Positions 1-6,950 of a DNA stretch of 10,008 bases are shown here, in pieces. The stretch is from an uncultured Chlorobiota bacterium (GTDB lineage: Bacteria > Bacteroidota > Kapaibacteriia > OLB7), in contig CAMLOB010000103.1 in NCBI GenBank assembly GCA_946481475.1, positions 1 to 10,008 on the forward strand, written 5' to 3'. The notes under the pieces were generated by a model. It was not told where the DNA came from. It was given only the letters and a program-made list of their open reading frames with translations, and did not search any database. The position numbers and the translations under genes are program-made. Each line of letters opens with the position of its first letter. Positions within the stretch are counted from its first letter, which is position 1.

Positions 1-432
1 TCGGCTCCGCTGAAGTATTCCGGACCCGATCTTGTCGAGAGAGGCCGGACCGATCCGATCACCGGCAACAGAGAGCCGGACGTTGAACTGGAGTCGAGCA
101 CCGTCTCGCTTCCGCTGGCCTTCCGTGCCGGACTTTCGGCCGATCTGCTTCAGGATGAGGGGGGCGGACACTCGCTGAAAGGACTGGGTGAGTTCACGAC
201 CACGTCGAACCTTCCGGAACAGCTCGGCGTCGGCGTCGAGTACGTCTGGAAAAATCTGCTCGCCGCCCGTGTCGGTTATCAGCTCGGTTCTCCGGATGCC
301 TACGGGCTGAGCGGCGGTATCGGTCTGAACTATGAATCGGGTGCGTTCAACGCAAACCTTGACTATGCCATCCGGCCGCATCAGAATCTTGGTCTGCTGA
401 ACACGATCACCGCTTCGATCCGCTTGCGCTGA
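1..432 (+). CDS. PorV/PorQ-like outer-membrane beta-barrel protein, C-terminal part
   Basis: The reading frame is open from the first base and ends at a TGA at 430-432, so only the last 143 residues are visible. They alternate short polar turns with beta-strand-like stretches such as LGVGVEYVWKNLLAARVGYQL and YGLSGGIGLNYESGAFNANL. The chain ends in LNTITASIRLR, with the alternating pattern of a closing barrel strand. This resembles the end of the PorV/PorQ (UPF0164) family, outer-membrane barrels of the FadL type that in Bacteroidota work with the type IX secretion system or sit near surface proteins. The family call rests on pattern and on the GWxTD neighbour. A generic outer-membrane barrel is the alternative. 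The protein is truncated by the window edge, so its start and signal peptide cannot be judged. A hairpin with a T tract follows at 471-531. Confidence 0.65.
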   Translation, partial: SAPLKYSGPDLVERGRTDPITGNREPDVELESSTVSLPLAFRAGLSADLLQDEGGGHSLKGLGEFTTTSNLPEQLGVGVEYVWKNLLAARVGYQLGSPDAYGLSGGIGLNYESGAFNANLDYAIRPHQNLGLLNTITASIRLR

Positions 433-470
433 GCAAGCCGGTTGGAAGTCGTCAATGAGCAATGTTTGCA

Positions 471-531
471 GAGCGGGTTTCCCGGTACGGAACGACGTTG
501 TCGTTGTGGCCGAGAAACCCGCTCGGTTTTT
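471..531 (+). terminator. Nested hairpin plus T tract, probable intrinsic terminator
   Basis: GAGCGGGTTTC (471-481) and GAAACCCGCTC (514-524) form a perfect 11-bp inverted repeat. A second perfect repeat, AACGAC (491-496) and GTCGTT (500-505), sits inside the loop. A run of five T (527-531) follows two bases after the outer stem, as in a Rho-independent terminator. It lies 38 bp past the stop of the barrel gene and 75 bp before the GWxTD start. It would separate the two units, or act as an attenuator in the leader of the downstream operon. The 32-nt loop is long for a simple terminator. The rest of the 433-606 spacer holds a weaker hairpin (GGGAAGG at 562-568 with CC-G-TTCCC at 579-586) and no convincing promoter. 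Confidence 0.55.
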
Positions 532-606
532 CAGGAAGATCAAACGATAATCTCTGCGACAGGGAAGGTCTTCAAAGGCCGTTCCCACAGCTCCAGGGGG
601 TGCACT

Positions 607-2049
607 ATGAATTTCGATGTGAAAAGGCTGTTCCTCTTTGCCCTTGTTCCGGCGGCTGTTATCGTTCTGTTGAACGGCAGACTCCATGCCGAACCGGGTC
701 CGTTGAATTTCTCCTATTCCTACAGTTGCTATGCCGGAACTCCCGAGAAGACGGCGATTGAATTCGTCTTCAAGTTTTCCGAGAACGGACTGACGTATCG
801 GGAAGGATACGGGAGACTGATGATTGAATTCGGTCTGTACGACAGCTCGGGCCGCCTTCTTGAAAACTATCTCTGGACGGTCGATCATTTCATCGACGAG
901 AAAGGGCCGCAGCAGAAAGTCTTCGGCGGGATCGAACGGTTTGAAGTCCGCCCGGGACGATACGGAGTCGGGATGAAACTGACCGATGGGCTGAATCTTT
1001 CCCGTTACGACTCCACCGGATTTGTTCTTGATGTCCGCCGCATCGACCCGAATGCTCTGGCACTGAGCGATATCGAGTTGACAAGGGAGATGGCCCCGAC
1101 GACCGATACGACCCATCCCTTCGCCCGAGGAGGATATATCCTGATGCGGAACATCGACGGACTGATCGGTCCGCCTGACTTCCATCTGAATTCTTACGTG
1201 GAAATCTATAACGCTGACCGGATCCCCTCATCGGAATTCCACCTTCACTGGCTGATCGCCGATTCATCCGGACGCGGAGTCTACCTGCGCGATACGTTGC
1301 TTCAGCGTCCCGCCGGTCCGGTGATCTTCGACGTCAACTCGGTTGTGGTGGAAGGATTGCGAAGCGGATGGTATCTGCTTGCGGCCAAGGTGTTCAACGG
1401 TCGACGGGGCATCGCCACCGATTCGGTGGAAGTGGTGCGAAGCTTTGCGGTATGGAATCCGAGAATCGATTCCCTCTACACCACGCGTCAGGAGCACCTT
1501 GCGCTCCGAAGCGAGGTCGTCGATCCGATCTATGCCGGAATGAAGGAATCGGAACTGGATGCGGAGTATGCCATTGCCGAATATATTATGGGAGAGAACA
1601 AACGGAACGTCTGGAAGCAGCTCTCCGGCGCCGAGGCCAAATCACGATTCCTGACCCAGTTCTGGATGCTTCTGGACGACGATCTCTCGACACCCGAAAA
1701 TCCGTTCCGCGATGACTACTTCAAACGAGTGGAGACGGCCCGCCAACTCTATTACTCCCAGTCGACGCCGAAAGGCTGGGACAGCGACAGGGGACGGATT
1801 TTGCTGGTCTACGGCGAACCGGACGGGATAGAGCGACGTCCGAGCGAGCCGAATCGCCGGCCGTACGAAATCTGGCGTTATAACACCAGTCAGGTGGAGT
1901 TTGTCTTTGTCGACATGGGGCAGACCGGTGCCTACCGGCTTGTTCACTCGACGGCGCGGAACGAAATCCGGTATCCGGAGTGGGAGCGGGACTACGTCGT
2001 GCTCCACGATCAGTGGTTTCAGGAAGAGCAGGGAACGTCAGGATTCTAA
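607..2049 (+). CDS. Secreted GWxTD-domain protein
   Basis: This is a 480-residue exported protein. Residues 1-28 form a signal peptide: K6 and R7, a hydrophobic core LFLFALVPAAVIVLL, and likely cleavage after LHA. Residues 30 to about 335 are rich in predicted beta strands, like the N-terminal region of the family. The C-terminal GWxTD domain covers about 340-470: an FW(M/L)LLDDD-type segment, then GWDSD at 390-394, the conserved YGEPD at 402-406, then YEIWRY and FVFVDMGQTGAYRLV. The eponymous motif reads GWDSD, with Ser for the usual Thr. GWxTD proteins occur mainly in Bacteroidota, Chlorobi and Acidobacteria, and their biochemical function is not established. The start is ATG 607, with an AGGGGG ribosome site at 595-600. 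The frame stays open back to a TTG at 442, but that region overlaps the hairpin and encodes no plausible protein. The gene is first in an operon, 20 bp from the acyltransferase gene. Confidence 0.88.
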   Translation: MNFDVKRLFLFALVPAAVIVLLNGRLHAEPGPLNFSYSYSCYAGTPEKTAIEFVFKFSENGLTYREGYGRLMIEFGLYDSSGRLLENYLWTVDHFIDEKGPQQKVFGGIERFEVRPGRYGVGMKLTDGLNLSRYDSTGFVLDVRRIDPNALALSDIELTREMAPTTDTTHPFARGGYILMRNIDGLIGPPDFHLNSYVEIYNADRIPSSEFHLHWLIADSSGRGVYLRDTLLQRPAGPVIFDVNSVVVEGLRSGWYLLAAKVFNGRRGIATDSVEVVRSFAVWNPRIDSLYTTRQEHLALRSEVVDPIYAGMKESELDAEYAIAEYIMGENKRNVWKQLSGAEAKSRFLTQFWMLLDDDLSTPENPFRDDYFKRVETARQLYYSQSTPKGWDSDRGRILLVYGEPDGIERRPSEPNRRPYEIWRYNTSQVEFVFVDMGQTGAYRLVHSTARNEIRYPEWERDYVVLHDQWFQEEQGTSGF

Positions 2050-2069
2050 CGAAGGGAGAAGAAGGGCCG

Positions 2070-2945
2070 ATGCGCCGATTCATCAAAGCCGTCTGGCGTC
2101 TTGCCTTCGGCGTGTACGGCAGATATGTTCCCTTCGGGGCCGCTCGTCTTCTTGCCGCGCTCATTGCCCCTCCGCTTCATCTGTTCGGGCTGCGGAGATC
2201 TGTCGCGATGACCAATCTCCGTCTGGCCTTCCCCGAGGCGTCGGAATCTTTGCGCAGGAAGATTGCCCACGACTCTTTGCGCAGTCTGCTGACGGTCTAT
2301 CTGGAAATTCCGCGCCTTCGCTATATGTCCGATCATGAGCTTCGCTCCCGTCTGCACATCGATCATCTCGATCTTCTGACCGATTCCGGAATCGACCGTC
2401 GGGGTGCCCTGCTTCTCTCAGGACATATCGGCAACTGGGAATTGCTTGCTCTGGGAGCCGCCCGTCTTTCCGGCAGAACGTTCTCGATCATCGTCAAGGG
2501 ACAGAACGACTTCAACGAACTTGAAGCGACGCGGACCGCGTTCGGCAACCGGGTGATTCCGCTGCATCGCGCTGCCCTTGCCGCCAGCAGGACGCTTGCC
2601 GGAGGAGGGGTTGTGGCGATGCTTGCCGATCAGGCCGCCTCCGCACGTGAGTTGCCGGTTACCTTGTTCGGCGTCGGGACAACCGCCTTTTCCACTCCGG
2701 CCCGACTGGCTCTCCGCTACCGACCGAAAGTGATTGCCGGGTTTGCCGTGCGGGAGAAGGGGGAAGGCTACCGCGTCCGGCTGATCGAGATCAGACACGA
2801 CGACCTTGAGGAGACCCCCGAGGGGATCAGCACTTTCACCCGGCGTTATCTCGATATCCTCGAAGAAGTTGTGCGCAAATATCCCGACCAATGGGTCTGG
2901 CAACATCGGCGGTGGAAGCGGACGCCGGGGGTTCGCTATGAGTGA
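2070..2945 (+). CDS. LpxL/HtrB-family lipid A (lysophospholipid) acyltransferase
   Basis: The 291 residues match the usual length of the LpxL/LpxM (HtrB/MsbB) family. These inner-membrane enzymes move a fatty acyl chain from acyl-ACP to the lipid A precursor, facing the cytoplasm. The catalytic HX4E motif is intact as HIGNWE, with H119 and E124. Other family marks are an N-terminal hydrophobic stretch (about 13-35), the AMTNLRLAFPE segment, GGGVVAMLADQ before the acyl-binding region, and a C-terminal YPDQWVWQHRRWK. ATG 2070 is preferred over the GTG at 1980 because it follows purine-rich GAAGGGAGAAGAAGGG at 2051-2066 and starts MRRFIKAVWRL, a basic-hydrophobic N terminus typical of the family. 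The next gene starts 8 bp before this stop and also acts on LPS. A phosphatidylinositol mannoside-type or other lysophospholipid acyltransferase of the same fold cannot be excluded. Confidence 0.88.
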   Translation: MRRFIKAVWRLAFGVYGRYVPFGAARLLAALIAPPLHLFGLRRSVAMTNLRLAFPEASESLRRKIAHDSLRSLLTVYLEIPRLRYMSDHELRSRLHIDHLDLLTDSGIDRRGALLLSGHIGNWELLALGAARLSGRTFSIIVKGQNDFNELEATRTAFGNRVIPLHRAALAASRTLAGGGVVAMLADQAASARELPVTLFGVGTTAFSTPARLALRYRPKVIAGFAVREKGEGYRVRLIEIRHDDLEETPEGISTFTRRYLDILEEVVRKYPDQWVWQHRRWKRTPGVRYE

Positions 2946-3954
2946 AGGTGTTCTGATTGTCCAGCCCGGCTTTCTGGGGGATGCGGTTCTGGCGACCGGA
3001 ATGCTCCGGGCCTTGCACGGGGCGGATCCGGCGATGCCGTTCGGAATGCTCGTCCGCTCGGAGTATGCTCCGATCCTTGCCGGACATCCGGCTCTGCGGC
3101 ATTTGCACGGGGTTGACAAGAAGAGGGGGGAGGATGTGCGCAGAGTGACGGAGGAGATCCGATCCTGCCAATACAACCTTGCGCTGATTCCCCATAGGTC
3201 GATCCGCTCACAGTTGTTCCCCTTCCGGGCCGGCATTCCGCGACGGATCGGTTTCAGGCAGAGTGCCTTTTCCTTTCTCTGTACCGACAGGGTGGAATAT
3301 GACATTGCCGAACATGAACTCCGGCGGAATGCCGCTCTGGTAGTGCGGGCCGGGTTTGGGGTTGCGGAGGAGAGCATCCGTTCGTGGCTTCAACCTGATC
3401 CTGCGCTTGCAGAGTCTTTTAGCAAGCGTTTCGCTTCTGAAGGTGCGCCGATCCTCGTCGCACCCGGATCAGTCTGGCCTACAAAATGCTGGCCGGAAGA
3501 ACATTTTGCCGGATTGTGTCGCAGTCTTCTCGAACAGGAGGAACGGGTTCTTCTGGTGGGAAGCGGGGGAGAGAGAGAACTCTGTCTGCGAATCGGACGG
3601 AGTGCCGGAATGCCTGAGGAGAATATCCTGGCCGGACAACTGAGGTTGCCGGAGCTTGTTGCGCTGGCGGCAACTGCCCGGCGTGTCGTGACCAACGACA
3701 GTGCTCCGCTCCATATCGCCGAGGGGGTCGGTACGCCGGTCAGTGCCGTTTTCGGTCCAACTGTGCCGGAATTCGGTTTCTCCCCTTATCTTCCCGACTC
3801 ATCCGTCATGGAAACACACCTTTCATGTCGACCGTGCGGCATTCACGGACATCGGTCCTGTCCGATCGGAACGCACGAATGTATGAGGTCGATTTCCGTT
3901 GAAAGAGTGCTGGATTCGATCATGCCGTCATCGAAGAGAACAAATCTGCAATGA
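2938..3954 (+). CDS. Glycosyltransferase family 9 (ADP-heptose:LPS heptosyltransferase-like)
   Basis: The 338 residues form a GT-B enzyme of family 9, which transfers heptose from ADP-heptose to the LPS inner core in the cytoplasm. The N-terminal domain opens with LIVQPGFLGDAVLATGMLRAL, the acceptor-side signature. The C-terminal nucleotide-sugar domain has PGSVWPTKCWPEEHF (176-190), LLVGSGGERELC, LAGQLRLPELVALAA, and the hallmark NDSAPLHIAEGVGTP starting at N253, followed by VFGPT. A cysteine/histidine cluster follows: C297, C300, H303, H305, C308, H313 and C315. This cluster is seen in many members of the family. The start at ATG 2938 overlaps the acyltransferase stop by 8 bp, and a GGGGG run at about 2927-2931 can serve as ribosome site. 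The stop overlaps the next ATG in ATGA. Pairing with a lipid A acyltransferase supports an LPS-core role, but the exact sugar and position are not readable from sequence. Confidence 0.9.
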   Translation: MSEGVLIVQPGFLGDAVLATGMLRALHGADPAMPFGMLVRSEYAPILAGHPALRHLHGVDKKRGEDVRRVTEEIRSCQYNLALIPHRSIRSQLFPFRAGIPRRIGFRQSAFSFLCTDRVEYDIAEHELRRNAALVVRAGFGVAEESIRSWLQPDPALAESFSKRFASEGAPILVAPGSVWPTKCWPEEHFAGLCRSLLEQEERVLLVGSGGERELCLRIGRSAGMPEENILAGQLRLPELVALAATARRVVTNDSAPLHIAEGVGTPVSAVFGPTVPEFGFSPYLPDSSVMETHLSCRPCGIHGHRSCPIGTHECMRSISVERVLDSIMPSSKRTNLQ

Positions 3955-4190
3955 TCAAACGTTTTTTCTGCACACTCTGTATTGCCGTTGCTCTTTCGGC
4001 CCTCCAGGTGAGCGGTCAGCCCCAGTCTCGCCGTCGCGAGGCGATGGTACTGATCGCCCTTCCCGAACCTTCCTATCCTCCCCGCTCGATTCCGCTGCGG
4101 ACCCGGTTTATCGGTTCTCTCGGAGGCTCCCCTTCTGTGAATCTCCATAACGATCCGGAATCAAAGATTGGTAATCGACTGCAGGCTTAG
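3951..4190 (+). CDS. Small predicted exported protein, 79 aa
   Basis: No family is recognised. The ATG overlaps the stop of the glycosyltransferase gene as ATGA, which favours translational coupling. The N terminus MIKRFFCTLCIAVALSALQVSG is a convincing signal peptide, with K3 and R4, a hydrophobic core, and probable cleavage before QPQ. The roughly 57-residue mature part is basic and proline-containing near the middle (EPSYPPRSIPLRTR) and ends in a polar tail. It has no cysteine pair for a disulfide and no further membrane segment. Codon use is like that of its neighbours. The last bases coincide with the spacer of the promoter for the next gene. It could be a small envelope accessory protein or a degraded remnant that keeps a signal peptide. 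The coupling and signal peptide argue for a real gene, but support is modest. Confidence 0.55.
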   Translation: MIKRFFCTLCIAVALSALQVSGQPQSRRREAMVLIALPEPSYPPRSIPLRTRFIGSLGGSPSVNLHNDPESKIGNRLQA

Positions 4191-4198
4191 TACCTTTG
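4168..4198 (+). promoter_or_regulatory. Bacteroidota-type promoter, TTG-N20-TACCTTTG
   Basis: TACCTTTG at 4191-4198 matches the Bacteroidota housekeeping -7 consensus TAnnTTTG exactly. A TTG at 4168-4170 lies 20 bases upstream, inside the usual spacing to the -33 element. Transcription would start at about 4204-4206, giving a leader of roughly 50 nt before the GTG at 4254. The -33 box and spacer lie in the last codons of the small upstream gene. The promoter would let the GH2-like gene be expressed apart from the upstream operon. The match is by eye and is supported by its position in the only sizeable gap of the cluster. Confidence 0.6.
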
Positions 4199-4233
4199 CA
4201 CGTTCATAGAGAGTCTACCTGCCGTCCGCCGGT

Positions 4234-4254
4234 CCTTCCGCCGGAGGGAAGGTG
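4234..4254 (+). promoter_or_regulatory. Ribosome site inside a small hairpin before the GTG start
   Basis: GGAGGG (4243-4248) is a strong Shine-Dalgarno sequence, 5 bases before GTG 4254. It decides that start over the adjacent TTG at 4257. CCTTCC (4234-4239) is the exact complement of GGAAGG (4247-4252). The resulting 6-bp stem with a 7-base loop would hold part of the ribosome site. This could lower translation of the large membrane protein, but the stem is short, so regulation is a guess. Confidence 0.4.
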
Positions 4255-6917
4255 TGTTGACATATCCGACAACAGCCTTTCGTTTCTTGTACAATTTCGT
4301 GCGACAGACAATTCTCAGCCTTTTCCTTGCGGCCCTTTCGGGCGTTACGCTTCTTGCGCAGCAACCCGGAAGTTTCCTCTCTTCTCCTCCGGAACCGGAA
4401 GCTTCGGTTTTCAATTCCCTGACCTCTTCATCGACCCGATCGGTCATTTCACTGAACGGGGCGTGGGAGTTTTCCGACGACGGCGGAGATACGTGGAAAC
4501 CGGTGAACATACCGGCCTGTTACATGCCCTCCGGCGTTATCAAGCTTCGCCGCAGCTTCAAGATTCCGAAGGGAATGTTGAACAAGTATCGATGGGAGCT
4601 GATCGGCTATGGTGTGCAGTACAGCGGCAGCGTTTCGATCAACGGCAATTTTATCCTGCAGCGTGAAGGACTGATCCCGTTCGATGCGGGACTTCCGGAA
4701 GATTTGCAGTTGCAGGAGAACAACATCATCGAGATCGAGACGGACAACCGGCTTGACTACTCCGGAACGGTTCCGGGACGCAGACTTCCTCTGGATATCC
4801 GCACCTACGGCGGCGTTGTCCGGGATATTTTCCTTGTCGGCGTTCCGGTGGTCCGGATCGATGAGGTGAAGATCACCCGGTCTTCCGGAACCGCTCTCCA
4901 CTTCGATGTCAAGATCGTCTCCGGATCGATAAAGGGGATGCGATACAGCGGAACGGACAGCGCCGGAGGGTCGGGGGGACGTATCGACGCCGATCAGGCG
5001 GAGTTCGACGTTTCCCTCTTCGTGAAATCCGCACCGGTCAACGATTCGGTGACGGGGGGAGAGGCCGGACGTTCCGAAGGGAAAGTTCTGCTGCGAAGCA
5101 AACGGACCGAGGGGATTCGGCTGACGCCGTCGGTTGCCTCACCGGCACTCTGGCGCCCGGGAGCTCCTGTTCTCTACAGTGCCGTCCTTCAGGTCCGCTA
5201 CCGGGGGGCACTGCTCGACGAGCGGGTGATCAGTTTCGGTTACCGGAACGTTTCCTCGCAGGGAGGAGAGGTCAGACTGAACGATTCGGCGGTGCGGATG
5301 AACGGCGTTCTCTACATAGAGGATTCAAAAGAGTATGGCGTTTCCCTCTCGTACGAGCAGATGCGCCACGATGTGGAGGTGATCCGGGATCTGGGCATCA
5401 ATGTCGTCCGTTTCACCGGAGGTGTTCCCCATCCCTATCTCCTGGAACTCTGCGACCGCTACGGCATCATGGCCCTGATCGACATTCCGGTCGGTGCTCC
5501 TCCGCCGTTCCTCTACGACAACGACCAGTATCTGGACCACGCTCTGGAGCGGGCTCGCCTTGCGGTGCAGGCCACGCAGCAGTACACGTCCGTGATCGGC
5601 TACGGTATCGGGTTCCCGGTCGGGGTGAGCGGCCGGAGCGGGCATGCCTTTATCGGACGACTGAAGACTCTTCTTGATTCGCTGACGAGCAATACGCTCA
5701 TCTACGCGGTCAGCAACGACTGGTCCGATCCGGAACTTGTTGATCTTGTCGACATTGCGGGCGTATCCCAGCTTGACGGGAATCTCGGTCAGCTTCGCAC
5801 GCTCCTTGCCGATGCCATGGAGGATGTCGGCGGACGGAAGCCGGTGATGGTGATGGCCTTCGGCAAGCTGGTGCGGACCGACAACCAGAACGGGTATTCC
5901 GATTCGATCTCGAATCAGGCCCAGGCCAAGTATATCGAGGATGTCTTTGCCCTCGCCGACGAGATCGACTTGCCCGGTCTGTTCTACTGGGCGTTCAACG
6001 ACTACCGGACCGATCGTCCGGTCCTGACGGTCAACAACGATGACCAGTATCTGGCCTCCTGCGGACTGATGACGCTCGACCGGCAGATGCGGATCGCCGG
6101 CAACACGCTCGGTGCCCTCTATACCGATCAGAAAGTTCCCGATCTGGCTATCGGCGAGTATTCTCCTCCGTCGACTGTTCTCTTCATCATTCTCGGCATC
6201 GGGTGTGCAATCCTCTTTCTGTTCCTGATCAACAACTCGCGGCGGTTCAGGGAGAACGTCTTCCGCGCTCTGTTGCGTCCCTACAACTTCTTTGCCGACA
6301 TCAGAGACCAGCGAATCCTCTCGACGATCCAGACGACGGTTCTGGCGCTGGTGATCGCCCTGACCTTTGCGGTGATCCTGACGTCGCTCTGCTATTACTA
6401 CAGGATGAACGAGGCGTTTGATTTTGTTCTGAACGCCATGATCGCCTCCGACGGGATCAAGCAGACAATCGACTATCTGATCTGGAGGCCGGCCCTTGCG
6501 GTTGCTACGTTCACCGGGATATTCTTCTCCCTCCTGTTGCTGGTTGCCGCTCTGATCCGTCTCGGTTCGATCTTCGTCCGCAACCGGATCTTCTTCAGCG
6601 ACGCCTACACCATTGCCGTCTGGGGAGCGTTGCCGGTATTGCTCCTGATCCCGGTCGCCATGATCCTCTATCGTCTGCTGGAACTTCCGAGCGCCGGAAT
6701 GCTGGCGTTCCTTCTGGTCCTCGGGGTCATCCTCTGGATGTTCTACAGAATTCTTCGCGGAACCTCCGTCGTCTACGACATCCGTTCCTCGAAGGTCTAC
6801 GCCTATGCGGTCGGTTCTCTGCTGATTCTGGGGCTGATCCTGGTGGTCACCTCGGACAACATTTACGCGATGGTCAGCTATCTGCGGATGGGGCTCGGGG
6901 CACTCTATGGTATCTGA
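4254..6917 (+). CDS. Membrane-anchored GH2-like protein, probable pseudo-glycosidase, with six C-terminal membrane segments
   Basis: The 887 residues carry a signal peptide (1-35, core ILSLFLAALSGVTLLA). A GH2-type jelly-roll sugar-binding domain follows at about 66-205 (SLNGAWEF, WELIGYGVQYSGSVSINGN, RTYGGVVRDIFL). Then come an Ig-like sandwich (about 206-345) and a TIM-barrel-like domain (about 350-620: MNGVLYIEDSKEYG, LGINVVRF, YLLELCDRYGIMALIDIP, FYWAFNDY). In GH2 enzymes the acid/base Glu lies in a GNE motif; here the aligned stretch is SVIGYGIGFP, with F454-P455. The nucleophile region, usually KPIIVSEFG-like, reads KPVMVMAFG with A535. By eye both catalytic glutamates are missing, suggesting glycan binding or scaffolding. 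Membrane segments are at about 641-660, 694-716, 747-768, 786-806, 814-831 and 848-866. Basic loops fit a periplasmic GH2 module, and the last five segments resemble a Yip1-type domain. The start is GTG 4254 after GGAGGG. It may belong to the upstream operon or to its own promoter. Confidence 0.8.
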   Translation: MLTYPTTAFRFLYNFVRQTILSLFLAALSGVTLLAQQPGSFLSSPPEPEASVFNSLTSSSTRSVISLNGAWEFSDDGGDTWKPVNIPACYMPSGVIKLRRSFKIPKGMLNKYRWELIGYGVQYSGSVSINGNFILQREGLIPFDAGLPEDLQLQENNIIEIETDNRLDYSGTVPGRRLPLDIRTYGGVVRDIFLVGVPVVRIDEVKITRSSGTALHFDVKIVSGSIKGMRYSGTDSAGGSGGRIDADQAEFDVSLFVKSAPVNDSVTGGEAGRSEGKVLLRSKRTEGIRLTPSVASPALWRPGAPVLYSAVLQVRYRGALLDERVISFGYRNVSSQGGEVRLNDSAVRMNGVLYIEDSKEYGVSLSYEQMRHDVEVIRDLGINVVRFTGGVPHPYLLELCDRYGIMALIDIPVGAPPPFLYDNDQYLDHALERARLAVQATQQYTSVIGYGIGFPVGVSGRSGHAFIGRLKTLLDSLTSNTLIYAVSNDWSDPELVDLVDIAGVSQLDGNLGQLRTLLADAMEDVGGRKPVMVMAFGKLVRTDNQNGYSDSISNQAQAKYIEDVFALADEIDLPGLFYWAFNDYRTDRPVLTVNNDDQYLASCGLMTLDRQMRIAGNTLGALYTDQKVPDLAIGEYSPPSTVLFIILGIGCAILFLFLINNSRRFRENVFRALLRPYNFFADIRDQRILSTIQTTVLALVIALTFAVILTSLCYYYRMNEAFDFVLNAMIASDGIKQTIDYLIWRPALAVATFTGIFFSLLLLVAALIRLGSIFVRNRIFFSDAYTIAVWGALPVLLLIPVAMILYRLLELPSAGMLAFLLVLGVILWMFYRILRGTSVVYDIRSSKVYAYAVGSLLILGLILVVTSDNIYAMVSYLRMGLGALYGI

Positions 6918-6950
6918 GCCATTGCGACGCGGAAGCGACACGTGCCCGGA

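Noticed and set aside
442..606. N-terminal extension of the GWxTD protein from TTG 442
   Set aside because: The extension runs through the terminator-like hairpin, lacks a ribosome site and would bury the signal peptide at residue 56.
2418..3377. 319-codon minus-strand frame across the acyltransferase and glycosyltransferase genes
   Set aside because: It spans the junction of two motif-rich + strand genes, and its own translation has no recognisable domain.
5325..6941. 538-codon open frame on the minus strand opposite the GH2-like gene
   Set aside because: Its product is a mix of Asp, Gln, Arg, His and Glu without hydrophobic core or motif. It is what codon bias of the + strand gene would give. 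The + frame has domains and membrane segments.
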